Shown in pieces: positions 46,694 through 53,886 of a DNA stretch of 64,000 nt; positions within the stretch are counted from its first letter, which is position 1, and each line of letters begins with the position of its first letter. This stretch comes from Paucibacter sp. PLA-PC-4 (GTDB lineage: Bacteria; Pseudomonadota; Gammaproteobacteria; Burkholderiales; Burkholderiaceae_C), in contig NZ_JAPFGP010000009.1 in the NCBI RefSeq assembly GCF_026241155.1, forward strand, positions 1-64,000, in the 5' to 3' direction. The notes below the pieces were generated by a model. The model made no database searches. It was not told where the DNA came from and was given only the letters and a program-made list of their open reading frames with translations. The position numbers were made by a program, and so were the translations under genes.

Positions 46694-47401
46694 TCAGGTC
46701 TCGCTGTCGAGTTCGGCTTGTTCGCCGGCCTGCAGCCGGGCAACCAGCGGCGCGGCGGCCGGGTCGGTCGAGCGGGCCAGTACATCGGCAAGCGCGCCGT
46801 CGAGGATGCGCGGTGCCAGCGTGTCGTAGTCCAAGAGCAGGTCCAACAACGGCCCTTCGGCGATGTCCTCGCCGCGGCGGATGATGAAGCCGTTGCGCTC
46901 CAGCAGCTTCAGGTTCGAGTCCAGCCGCATCTTCTTGCCCAACTGGTTGCCGAAATCGGCAAGCAAGCTTCGATAGGACACGGTGGGCGAGACGCTGGCG
47001 GCCAGCGGCAGCGGTTTGTCGGTGGCAAAGAACTCGCCCTGCCCCTCTTCTTTGGCCTCGGCCCGCGCCACCTGGCGCTGGCGCTTGGGCAGCACGATCA
47101 GCGACCACAGAACGATCAGCAACGCGACGCCGTCGCGCGGCAGGTCCAGATTGTTGTTGGCCGCCAGGCCCGTCTCTCCGAACACCGAGACCTCGGCCGG
47201 GCGCAACATCGCGACACTGATATGGTCGGCGTAGAGGTTGTCAATCACTTTGAGCCCGACCTGGGCCAGCCGGTCGCCCAAGGCGGCCCACAGCTCGGTG
47301 TCGATCAGCGCGCGGCGCACCAGCGCATGGTTGCGGGGCAGCCAGCGGCGCGCGATCAATTGCGCCGCCAGGTGGGCGGCATCATCCAGGGCTTGGCTCA
47401 T
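46694..47401 (-). CDS. KITE-type winged-helix subunit of the SMC complex (MksE/JetB-like)
   Basis: A 235-residue protein with a DUF-like winged-helix body: WAALGDRLAQVGLKVIDNLYADHISVAMLRP and, near residue 150, SYRSLLADFGNQLGKKMRLDSNLKLLERNGFIIRRGEDIAEGPLL. The last part has the helix-helix-wing look of KITE subunits that bind the kleisin. Its start overlaps the kleisin stop (ATGA) and its stop lies 8 bases before the SMC gene. Function is assigned mainly from operon position, size and the winged-helix pattern. Confidence 0.75.
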   Translation of the reverse strand: MSQALDDAAHLAAQLIARRWLPRNHALVRRALIDTELWAALGDRLAQVGLKVIDNLYADHISVAMLRPAEVSVFGETGLAANNNLDLPRDGVALLIVLWSLIVLPKRQRQVARAEAKEEGQGEFFATDKPLPLAASVSPTVSYRSLLADFGNQLGKKMRLDSNLKLLERNGFIIRRGEDIAEGPLLDLLLDYDTLAPRILDGALADVLARSTDPAAAPLVARLQAGEQAELDSET

Positions 47402-48735
47402 GAGGAAGAGGCTTCTTTCGGGGAATCGGGGGCCGGGTTGTAGAGCACACCGCGGCTCATCCACTTGACGAATTCATCGCTGGTCTCGCCCTGTTCGGCC
47501 GACCAGCGCACGCGCCAGGGCTGGCGCGCCATGTCGCCGGTGGCGCCGCTGAGGTGCTGGGCCTGCGGGTCGCCCAGCAGCGGCAGCAGCTGGGCGCGGT
47601 AGGCGCTGCGCGCGTAGCTGCCGCCCAGCACGGCCGGGGCCACATCTTGCTCCAGCGCCTGGCCCGGCTCGCCGGCGGCCAGCCAGCGCGTCAGCAGGGC
47701 CTGCAGCTCGCCCATCTCGGGCGGCAGGCTCAGCACTGCCAGCTGGCCCGGCGGCGCAGCCTGGCCCGGCGGCAGCGGCTCCAGCTCCTTGGGTTTGGGC
47801 CGGTCGCGCTCGAACTCGGCCTCGGCCAGGTCCAGCAGCTCGTGCTGGGACACCAGCACCGGGTGCACCGGCCTTGACAGCGCGCCCAGCGACAGATTTT
47901 CGAGGAAGGGCACGTTCTGCAGCCAGCGGCGCACATCGGTGGTCGTGATGCCGGTAGAACCCAGAGTGACGCGCTGGCGGTCGGCCTGCTGAAGCGCGCG
48001 GTTGAACTGGCTGGCCATCGCCAGCAGCCGCGCCTGGGCCAGGCCCAGCTCGCGCGCCAGCCGTTCCAGACGCGCGTTGCCGTCGGCCTCGGCCTGCTCG
48101 ATGATCGCCTTCAGCGCCTCGCTGGCCCGCTCCACCAGTTTCAGCGCGCGCTCGAAGCGCTGGCGCGCACGCCGCAGATGGAACTCCGAGCCGCTGGCGA
48201 TCGCATCGGCGAATTCGTCGTAAAGCCGTGAGAGCTGGGCCTGCAGATGGTGCAGTTGGGCCGGGTCCAGAGTGCCCATCTGGTGGGCACCCGCCACATT
48301 CGCCAACAAGGCCGCCAGGTCAGCATCCTGCTCGGCCGCCTGCGTCAGCGGCGACAGCAGGCCCAACAAGCGCTGCGCCAGCGGCGTCACGCTGTACTGC
48401 TGGTTCGAGCCATCCCAGGCCAGCAGCTCCGCCTCGCGCAGGCGCTTGAGCACCAGCTCCAGCGCCTCTTCGCGCAAGCTGTGGAAATGGCGGTTCAGCG
48501 TGTCGCGCGCCACACGCGACTCCGGCAACGCCATCAGCTCCATGAACACCCAGATCCGCAGGCGCACCAGAGCCGCCGGCCCATGGCACAGCGCCCGCAG
48601 CGCGGCCAGCAGGCTCTCGTTGCGCTCGAGCTGCCACCACAGCAGCGCCTCGGTCGGCGCGGATCCCTCGCGGAAATAGTCTTCGAAGCGCAGCTCGACG
48701 GTGTCGTCGGCGGCGCTTGCCTCGTGATCGGTCAT
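47398..48735 (-). CDS. Kleisin-like subunit of the SMC complex (MksF/JetA-like)
   Basis: A 445-residue protein, mostly helical. The N-terminal part reads as a winged helix (LRFEDYFREGSAPTEALLWWQLERNESLLAALRAL and VARDTLNRHFHSLREEALELVLKRLREAELLAWDGSNQQYSVTPLA), then a long helical middle (residues 180-280) and a C-terminal winged-helix-like part. This layout and the first position in a three-gene operon with a KITE and SMC gene fit MksF/JetA kleisins. The ATG at 48735 is preceded 6 bases upstream by GATAAT, a -10-like box. Identification rests on context as well as pattern. Confidence 0.75.
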   Translation of the reverse strand: MTDHEASAADDTVELRFEDYFREGSAPTEALLWWQLERNESLLAALRALCHGPAALVRLRIWVFMELMALPESRVARDTLNRHFHSLREEALELVLKRLREAELLAWDGSNQQYSVTPLAQRLLGLLSPLTQAAEQDADLAALLANVAGAHQMGTLDPAQLHHLQAQLSRLYDEFADAIASGSEFHLRRARQRFERALKLVERASEALKAIIEQAEADGNARLERLARELGLAQARLLAMASQFNRALQQADRQRVTLGSTGITTTDVRRWLQNVPFLENLSLGALSRPVHPVLVSQHELLDLAEAEFERDRPKPKELEPLPPGQAAPPGQLAVLSLPPEMGELQALLTRWLAAGEPGQALEQDVAPAVLGGSYARSAYRAQLLPLLGDPQAQHLSGATGDMARQPWRVRWSAEQGETSDEFVKWMSRGVLYNPAPDSPKEASSS

Positions 48736-48741
48736 GGGGGG

Positions 48742-48747
48742 ATTATC
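48742..48747 (-). promoter_or_regulatory. Candidate -10 element of the kleisin-KITE-SMC operon
   Basis: GATAAT on the minus strand ends 6 bases before the kleisin ATG, separated by a run of six C. There is no Shine-Dalgarno sequence, so the operon mRNA may begin at the start codon. Confidence 0.45.
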
Positions 48748-48955
48748 CCAGGGCGCAAAAGCCCCCTGCCGCAGAGCAAAGAACATCAGCCCATCGGGGA
48801 GAGCTCGCCGAAATACCGCGCACACGGTCTGCCGAACAGACCGGCGCTGCGCTCCACATCAGACGGACGCACCTGTGCCTGTAGAGTCCAGCGGTCCGTG
48901 TCAAAGTCTGATTCAGATGTCACGGCAACACGGACCTACTCAGGAGGCCAATGTC

Positions 48956-49378
48956 ATGGGATCTGGCACCAATAACGGCACGAAGAAACCAACGCCGGAG
49001 GAAGTAGCGAAGCTCTGGATGAACGAGAACTCGGTGGTCAATACCAAGGTGGCCTATTTCACCGCGGTGAATGCAGCGCTCGGGGCTGCACTGACCCAGA
49101 CCAAGAACGATCTTCCGCCGGTCCTTGTGGCGATTGCCGGCCTTCTCGTCGCGCTGGCTGCCTTCTTTTCCATTGCCCGCACTTGCGCTTACCGACGCCA
49201 CTTCAGGCAGTTGCTCGATCAGGATCCGGATTACAAGCGCCTGTTCGTCGTCGAGTTTGCGTTCTACGAGAAGTTGAAATCCAACAAGCTGCTGACATTG
49301 GCGCCATTTGCGGCGATCGCGGGGTGGCTGCTCGTTCTCGTGCTCGCTATCAACTATGGTGCACCCCATCGCTGGTAG
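48956..49378 (+). CDS. Small membrane protein of unknown function
   Basis: A 140-residue protein with a polar N-terminus (MGSGTNNGTKKPTPEEVAKLW), one central hydrophobic stretch (about residues 57-78, DLPPVLVAIAGLLVALAAFF) and a C-terminal TM helix (about 112-132). AGGAGG lies 8 bases before the ATG at 48956, a strong start. It is divergent from the SMC operon. The gene is less GC-rich in parts than its neighbours. I do not recognise the family. Confidence 0.7.
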   Translation: MGSGTNNGTKKPTPEEVAKLWMNENSVVNTKVAYFTAVNAALGAALTQTKNDLPPVLVAIAGLLVALAAFFSIARTCAYRRHFRQLLDQDPDYKRLFVVEFAFYEKLKSNKLLTLAPFAAIAGWLLVLVLAINYGAPHRW

Positions 49379-49455
49379 CGCCTGCCGCAATCAGCGCTGA
49401 TTGCGGCGCAAGCCGTCGTGGCCCACAAAACGCGGGGCCTGGTCCTGGCCGCCCA

Positions 49456-49866
49456 TCAGACCACCCAGTCCAGCTTCGCCGCCTCCTGCGCCGGCGTCGC
49501 CACCGGCTGCCGCGCCAGCGCCATTCCCTCGCGCAGCTCCAGGGTCGCCATCTGGTACTTGCCGGCCGGTCTCAGCCTCGGCTCGATCTGGCGCAGGCGC
49601 TGGCCCTGCCAGAAACCGAACAGCAGGCGCTGCGGCTCGATGAGTATGAGCACCACCGGTTCTCCGGATGCATTGAAGTAGACCAGGCGGCCCCACTTCA
49701 GCCGCTCCTGCAGCTGCGGGGCCGCTCTGGCGCACCACCTCGCGCACCACCTCGCGCACCACCTCGCACACCACCGCGCACAGCGCCTTGGCATAGGCGG
49801 CTGCCAGCTGCCGGGCTGATGGCAGGCGATGTCCTCCTCGGGCGTCCGCGCTGCGGCCCGTATCAT
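49456..49866 (-). CDS. DUF1801-like protein with probable compensated frameshifts
   Basis: The open frame encodes 136 residues. The C-terminal 85 (LQERLKWGRLVYFNASGE, then RLLFGFWQGQRL) resemble DUF1801 proteins. The N-terminus TPEEDIA also fits, but between about 49722 and 49825 this frame gives a (CARW)n repeat. The +1-shifted frame there gives the family-like LPSARQLAAAYAKALCAVV..EVVREVVRQSGP. This implies a missing base near 49825 and an extra base in the GGGG run at 49718-49721. Three perfect and one imperfect copies of a 12-base repeat lie inside. The product may be altered or non-functional. Confidence 0.5.
   Translation of the reverse strand: MIRAAARTPEEDIACHQPGSWQPPMPRRCARWCARWCARWCARWCARAAPQLQERLKWGRLVYFNASGEPVVLILIEPQRLLFGFWQGQRLRQIEPRLRPAGKYQMATLELREGMALARQPVATPAQEAAKLDWVV
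49730..49777. repeat. 12-base tandem repeat inside the DUF1801-like gene
   Basis: Three perfect copies of GCGCACCACCTC (49730-49765) are followed by one degenerate copy (49766-49777). In the minus-strand family-like frame each unit encodes Glu-Val-Val-Arg. The unit length is a multiple of three, so copy number change alone keeps the frame. Confidence 0.85.
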
Positions 49867-49975
49867 TTTCCTGTGAGTCAGCGATGTGGTCGCGGCCTCG
49901 TCGGCAGCCGATTTGGGCCGCTCGGTTCTTCCTCAAGTCGGGCAGCGTGCGCCCCGGGCACCGCTGCGCCGCTGC

Positions 49976-49981
49976 TATCCT
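49976..49981 (+). promoter_or_regulatory. Candidate -10 element of the trans-sulfuration enzyme gene
   Basis: TATCCT ends 6 bases before the ATG at 49988 with no Shine-Dalgarno sequence in between. It is one of several such arrangements in the window. Confidence 0.35.
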
Positions 49982-49987
49982 TCCGCG

Positions 49988-51235
49988 ATGAAATCGCCCG
50001 ACCAACACAATTCCCAACTCAGCACCGACAACATCCACGCCGATCGCCGCTTCGGCGTCGAGCACGGCGGGGTGCACAAACCCATCCACACCTCGGTGCA
50101 GTACGGCTTCGATCGCGTCGAAGATCTGATAGCCGTGTTCCAGGGCACGCTCAAAGGCGGCTTCAACTACGCCCGCCAGGGCACGCCGACCACGGCCGCG
50201 TTGGAGGCCAAGATCACCGGTTTGGAGCAAGGCATTGGCACAGTGAGCTTTGCCACCGGCATGGCAGCGATCACCGCGACCTTCATGACCCTGCTGCGCG
50301 CTGGCGACCACATCGTCTCCAGCCGCTATGTGTTCGGCAACACCAACAGCCTGCTCGGCACGATGCAGGACCTGGGCGTGGCTGTCAGCAAAGTCGACGC
50401 CGGCTCGGTGGCCGCCGTCGAGGCCGCGCTGCGGCCCGAGACCCGCTTGGTCTTTGTCGAGACCGTCTCGAATCCCGGCACATTGATTCCGGACCTCGAA
50501 GGCATAGGCGCGCTGTGCCGCAAGCGCGGCCTTGTCTATGTGGTTGACAACACCATCACCTCACCCGCGCTGTTCCGTCCATCCGCAGTGGGCGCCAGCC
50601 TGGTGATCAACTCGCTGACCAAGACCATTGCCGGCCATGGCGACGCGCTGGGCGGCGCGGTCACCGACACCGGCTTGTTCGACTGGCAGACATATCCCCA
50701 TATCTTCCCCGCCTACCGCAAGGGCGACCCTAAGCAATGGGGCTTGCAGCAGATCCGCAAGAAGGGTCTGCGCGATATGGGCGCAACGCTGTCCTCGGAC
50801 AACGCCCACCGCATCAGCGTCGGCGCCGAGACCCTGAGTCTGCGCGTGCGCCAGAGCAGTGCCAGCGCTTTGGCGCTGGCGCAATGGCTGCAGGCCCATC
50901 CCAAGGTTGCCGCCGTGCACTACCCGGGCCTGACCACGCACCCGCATCACGAGCGCGCGGCGAAGCTCTTCAAGGCCAGCTCCTGGCTGCTGAGCTTCGA
51001 GCTGCGCGACAGTGCAGCCCTCAACGAGGTGCTGAACCGCCTGCAACTGCCGATCAAGGCCACCGGCCTGGGCGACACCCGCACATTGATCATCCCGGTT
51101 GCGCCGACCATCTTCTGGGAAGCCGGCGCCGCGGTGCGGGCCGAGATGGGCATTGCAGACGGGCTGGTGCGGCTCTCGGTCGGCTTGGAGGACGAGGCCG
51201 ACCTGATTGCGGACTTCGCACAGGCGCTGGGCTGA
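49988..51235 (+). CDS. PLP-dependent trans-sulfuration enzyme (cystathionine gamma-synthase family)
   Basis: A 415-residue fold-type I PLP enzyme of Cys/Met metabolism. Hallmarks are HKPIHTSVQYGFDR, FNYARQGTPTTAALEAKI, FATGMAAITATFMTLL, the SNPGTLIPD segment, VVDNTITSPALFRP and the PLP lysine in SLTKTIAGHGDALGG. The C-terminus VRLSVGLEDEADLIADF is typical. Whether it is a cystathionine synthase, a sulfhydrylase or a lyase cannot be decided by eye. The start at 49988 is chosen because upstream codons give no family sequence and a -10-like hexamer lies just before it. Confidence 0.92.
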   Translation: MKSPDQHNSQLSTDNIHADRRFGVEHGGVHKPIHTSVQYGFDRVEDLIAVFQGTLKGGFNYARQGTPTTAALEAKITGLEQGIGTVSFATGMAAITATFMTLLRAGDHIVSSRYVFGNTNSLLGTMQDLGVAVSKVDAGSVAAVEAALRPETRLVFVETVSNPGTLIPDLEGIGALCRKRGLVYVVDNTITSPALFRPSAVGASLVINSLTKTIAGHGDALGGAVTDTGLFDWQTYPHIFPAYRKGDPKQWGLQQIRKKGLRDMGATLSSDNAHRISVGAETLSLRVRQSSASALALAQWLQAHPKVAAVHYPGLTTHPHHERAAKLFKASSWLLSFELRDSAALNEVLNRLQLPIKATGLGDTRTLIIPVAPTIFWEAGAAVRAEMGIADGLVRLSVGLEDEADLIADFAQALG

Positions 51236-51239
51236 ATCG

Positions 51240-51887
51240 ATGCCAGGCCTGCGCAGCGTCTCGCTTGTGGCCGCCCTGCTGCTGGGAGCCTGCGCCCACG
51301 CGCCGGCGCCACAGACCGCGCCGATGAGCTTCTTCATCACCAGCATCGGCCCGGGCCGGGGGGCGGATCTGGGCGGCTTGGCGGGGGCCGATGCGCATTG
51401 CCAGGCGCTGGCCACGGCGGCGGGTGCGGGCCAGCGGAGCTGGCGTGCCTATCTGAGCCAGCAGTCCAACCAGCGCCAGCCCAGCATCGACGCGCGCGAG
51501 CGCATCGGTGCCGGCCCCTGGCATAACGCGCGCGGCGAGCTGATAGCCGCCGATCTGGACGCGCTGCATGGCGGCGGCAACCGCATCAATCGCGACACCG
51601 CGCTGTCCGAGCGCGGCCAGCCCACCCCGGGCCGCTGGCACGACATCCTGACCGGCACCCGCGCCGACGGCACCGCCCCCTCGCCGCTGGACCCCGATCT
51701 GACCTGCAAAAACTGGACGAGCGCGGCCGACGACGGCGCCGCGCTGGTCGGCCACCACGACCGCGCCAGCGCGATCAAGGAATCCTGGGCCACGTCTTGG
51801 CTGTCGGCCCACCAGAGCCGCGGCTGCAGCGCCGCCAAGCTGGCAGAGCTCGGCAGCGGCGGGCTGTTCTACTGCTTCGCCAAGTAG
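51240..51887 (+). CDS. Lectin-like lipoprotein (endostatin/C-type-lectin-like fold)
   Basis: A 215-residue secreted protein with a lipobox (LLLGACAH, Cys near residue 18). The body reads FFITSIGPGRGADLGGLAGADAHCQALATAAGAGQRSWRAYLS in its first half and CKNWTS.. VGHHDR.. GLFYCFAK near the end. This is the pattern of bacterial proteins annotated as lectins with an endostatin-like fold. Ligand unknown. It begins 4 bases after the trans-sulfuration gene stop. Confidence 0.78.
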   Translation: MPGLRSVSLVAALLLGACAHAPAPQTAPMSFFITSIGPGRGADLGGLAGADAHCQALATAAGAGQRSWRAYLSQQSNQRQPSIDARERIGAGPWHNARGELIAADLDALHGGGNRINRDTALSERGQPTPGRWHDILTGTRADGTAPSPLDPDLTCKNWTSAADDGAALVGHHDRASAIKESWATSWLSAHQSRGCSAAKLAELGSGGLFYCFAK

Positions 51888-51893
51888 GCGGGC

Positions 51894-52214
51894 ATGAAAA
51901 CCCTGCTGCTCTTCCTGGCCACCGCGCTGGCCGAAATCGTCGGCTGCTATCTGCCCTGGCTGTGGCTCAAGCAGGGCCGCTCGGCCTGGCTGCTGCTCCC
52001 GGCAGCGGCAAGCTTGGCGCTGTTCGCCTGGCTGCTGAGCCTGCACGAGACGGCGTCCGGGCGGGTCTATGCCGCCTATGGCGGCGTCTACATCGGCGTG
52101 GCCATTTTGTGGCTATGGGCAGTGGACCAGATCCGGCCGACCGCCTGGGATCTGGCCGGTGCCGGTGTGGCGCTGCTGGGCATGGCCCTCATCATGTTTC
52201 AGCCGGCACGCTGA
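51894..52214 (+). CDS. YnfA/UPF0060 family membrane protein
   Basis: A 106-residue inner-membrane protein with four TM segments. The N-terminus [21 protein letters not shown] and the segment [20 protein letters not shown], followed by [20 protein letters not shown], match UPF0060 (YnfA). These are small multidrug-resistance-like proteins of uncertain substrate. The gene starts 6 bases after the lectin-like gene. Confidence 0.93.
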   Translation: MKTLLLFLATALAEIVGCYLPWLWLKQGRSAWLLLPAAASLALFAWLLSLHETASGRVYAAYGGVYIGVAILWLWAVDQIRPTAWDLAGAGVALLGMALIMFQPAR

Positions 52215-52255
52215 CCCAAAAGAAGAAAGACGGTAAGTCAGGCAAACAAAGTATC

Positions 52256-52284
52256 TTGCAATTAAATCGCACACGATTTAATAT
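52256..52284 (+). promoter_or_regulatory. Promoter and operator of the OhrR-like regulator gene
   Basis: A TTGCAA -35 box (52256-52261) and a TAATAT -10 box (52279-52284) with 17-base spacing overlap a perfect 9-bp inverted repeat, ATTAAATCG and CGATTTAAT, separated by CACA (52261-52282). The -10 box ends 7 bases before the ATG. Bound repressor would block RNA polymerase, so autoregulation is likely. Confidence 0.75.
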
Positions 52285-52291
52285 TCGTCCC

Positions 52292-52777
52292 ATGGCACGC
52301 AACACCACTTCCACGGCAGTCATCAAGTCGGCGCAGCAGCAGCCCAAGGCCGTGCTGCTCGACCAGCAACTGTGCTTCGCGCTGTACTCGACGATGCTGA
52401 GCTTCAACAAGGTCTACCGCGAGCTGCTGAAGGCGCTAGACCTGACCTATCCGCAGTATCTCGTGATGCTGGTGCTGTGGGAACGCGACAGCCTGACTGT
52501 CGGCGAGATCAGCGAGCGGGTGTTCCTGGAGTCGCCAACGCTGACACCGCTGCTCAAGCGCCTGCAGGCCGCCGGCCTGATAGACCGGGCCCGCTCGGCC
52601 ACCGACGAGCGGCAGGTGCTGGTCACGTTGACCGAGCCAGGCCGGGCGCTGCAAGCAACGGCGCAGGTGCTCCCGCAGTGCATTGCGACAGCCGCCGATA
52701 CGCCGATGGCCGAGATCAACGAGATGCGCGACCGACTGCTGGTGCTGCGCGGCCGCATGCTCAAGGCCGGCGGCTAA
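52292..52777 (+). CDS. OhrR-like MarR family peroxide-sensing regulator
   Basis: A 161-residue winged-helix repressor. The N-terminal [25 protein letters not shown] contains the sensing cysteine (Cys28) in the position conserved in OhrR. Further matches are [16 protein letters not shown] and the DNA-binding helix with [32 protein letters not shown]. Organic hydroperoxides oxidise the Cys in this family and release DNA. The operator in its promoter is repeated before the next gene, which should form its regulon. Confidence 0.92.
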   Translation: MARNTTSTAVIKSAQQQPKAVLLDQQLCFALYSTMLSFNKVYRELLKALDLTYPQYLVMLVLWERDSLTVGEISERVFLESPTLTPLLKRLQAAGLIDRARSATDERQVLVTLTEPGRALQATAQVLPQCIATAADTPMAEINEMRDRLLVLRGRMLKAGG

Positions 52778-52848
52778 GCCCGCCACCCGACTTTCTTCCT
52801 CTCACCCCAAGCACCACGGACGAAGCTGACCGATCCAAAATCAAATCC

Positions 52849-52870
52849 ATTACATCGCACACGATTTACT
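52849..52870 (+). promoter_or_regulatory. Second copy of the OhrR-like operator, upstream of the hydrolase
   Basis: The same palindrome as at 52261-52282, with a shared 15-base core (ATCGCACACGATTTA) and two substitutions (A to C) at its outer part. It lies 69 bases before the hydrolase ATG. Co-regulation of the hydrolase by the OhrR-like protein is strongly suggested. Confidence 0.72.
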
Positions 52871-52938
52871 TGTTTGCAATCAATAACACATCCCTGTCCC
52901 TCCACCTCAACCACCGTCCACCTCAAAAAGGAACTGCT

Positions 52939-53883
52939 ATGAAAGCCTTCGCCAAGCAACTGATCGCCCTGTCCACGCTGAGCCTCGCCGCTGGCGCCGC
53001 GCTCGCCGCCAGCACGCCCGCCAAGCCGGCTGCGGCCCAGCCCAGCGGCAGCTACGTCACGACCCAGCAAGGCGTACAGCTGTACTACAAGGACTGGGGC
53101 CCGCGCAGTGGCCAGCCCGTCGTGTTCAGCCATGGCTGGCCCCTGAACTCGGACAGTTGGGAATCACAAATGCTGTTCCTGGCCGACCAGGGCTACCGCG
53201 TGATCGCCCATGACCGCCGCGGCCATGGCCGCTCCAGCCAGCCCTGGGAAGGCAACGACATGGACCACTACGCCGACGATCTGGCCGCCGTCATCGACGC
53301 GGTGGATCTGAAAGGCAAGAAAGCCGTGCTGGTGGGCTTCTCCACCGGCGGTGGCGAAGTGGCGCGATACATCGGCCGCCATGGCACGGGCAAGGTGGCC
53401 AAGGCCGTGCTGGTCAGCGCCGTGCCGCCGCTGATGCTGAAGACGGCGGCCAATCCGGGCGGGTTGCCCATCGAGGTGTTCGACGGCATTCGCGCCGCGC
53501 AGACGGCCAACCGCGCCCAGCTCTACAAGGACATCCCGTCCGGCCCCTTCTACGGCTTCAACCGCCCCGGCGCCAAGGTCTCGCAAGGCCTGATCGATGC
53601 CTGGTGGACGCAGGGCATGCAAGGCGGCCACAAGAACACCTACGACTCCATCAAGGCCTTCTCCGAGACCGACTTTACGGCTGACCTGAAGAAGTTCGAT
53701 GTGCCGACTCTGGTCATCCACGGCGACGACGACCAGATCGTCCCGATCGACGCCTCCGGCCGCGCCTCGGCCAAGCTGGTCAAGAACTCCAAACTGATCG
53801 TCTACCCGGGCGCGCCGCACGGCCTGACAGACACGCACAAGGATCGCGTCAACCAGGATCTGCTGAACTTCATCAAGAACTGA
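52939..53883 (+). CDS. Exported alpha/beta hydrolase, non-haem haloperoxidase-like
   Basis: A 314-residue protein with a cleavable signal peptide (to about ALAA) and the alpha/beta hydrolase fold of cofactor-free haloperoxidases. The [12 protein letters not shown] nucleophile elbow, [11 protein letters not shown] (Asp) and [13 protein letters not shown] (His) form the catalytic triad. Relatives form peracids or act as esterases. An AAAAAGGAA ribosome binding site precedes the ATG. The OhrR-like operator upstream suggests induction by organic peroxides. The gene ends 3 bases before the convergent peptidase gene. Confidence 0.9.
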   Translation: MKAFAKQLIALSTLSLAAGAALAASTPAKPAAAQPSGSYVTTQQGVQLYYKDWGPRSGQPVVFSHGWPLNSDSWESQMLFLADQGYRVIAHDRRGHGRSSQPWEGNDMDHYADDLAAVIDAVDLKGKKAVLVGFSTGGGEVARYIGRHGTGKVAKAVLVSAVPPLMLKTAANPGGLPIEVFDGIRAAQTANRAQLYKDIPSGPFYGFNRPGAKVSQGLIDAWWTQGMQGGHKNTYDSIKAFSETDFTADLKKFDVPTLVIHGDDDQIVPIDASGRASAKLVKNSKLIVYPGAPHGLTDTHKDRVNQDLLNFIKN

Positions 53884-53886
53884 GGC

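Noticed and set aside
48736-49378. Search for a JetD/MksG nuclease next to the SMC operon
   Set aside because: The neighbour is a 140-residue membrane protein without TOPRIM-like motifs, on the other strand.
49730-49777. Short regular repeats considered as a CRISPR-like array
   Set aside because: The 12-base units are contiguous with no spacers and keep a coding frame, so this is a coding tandem repeat.
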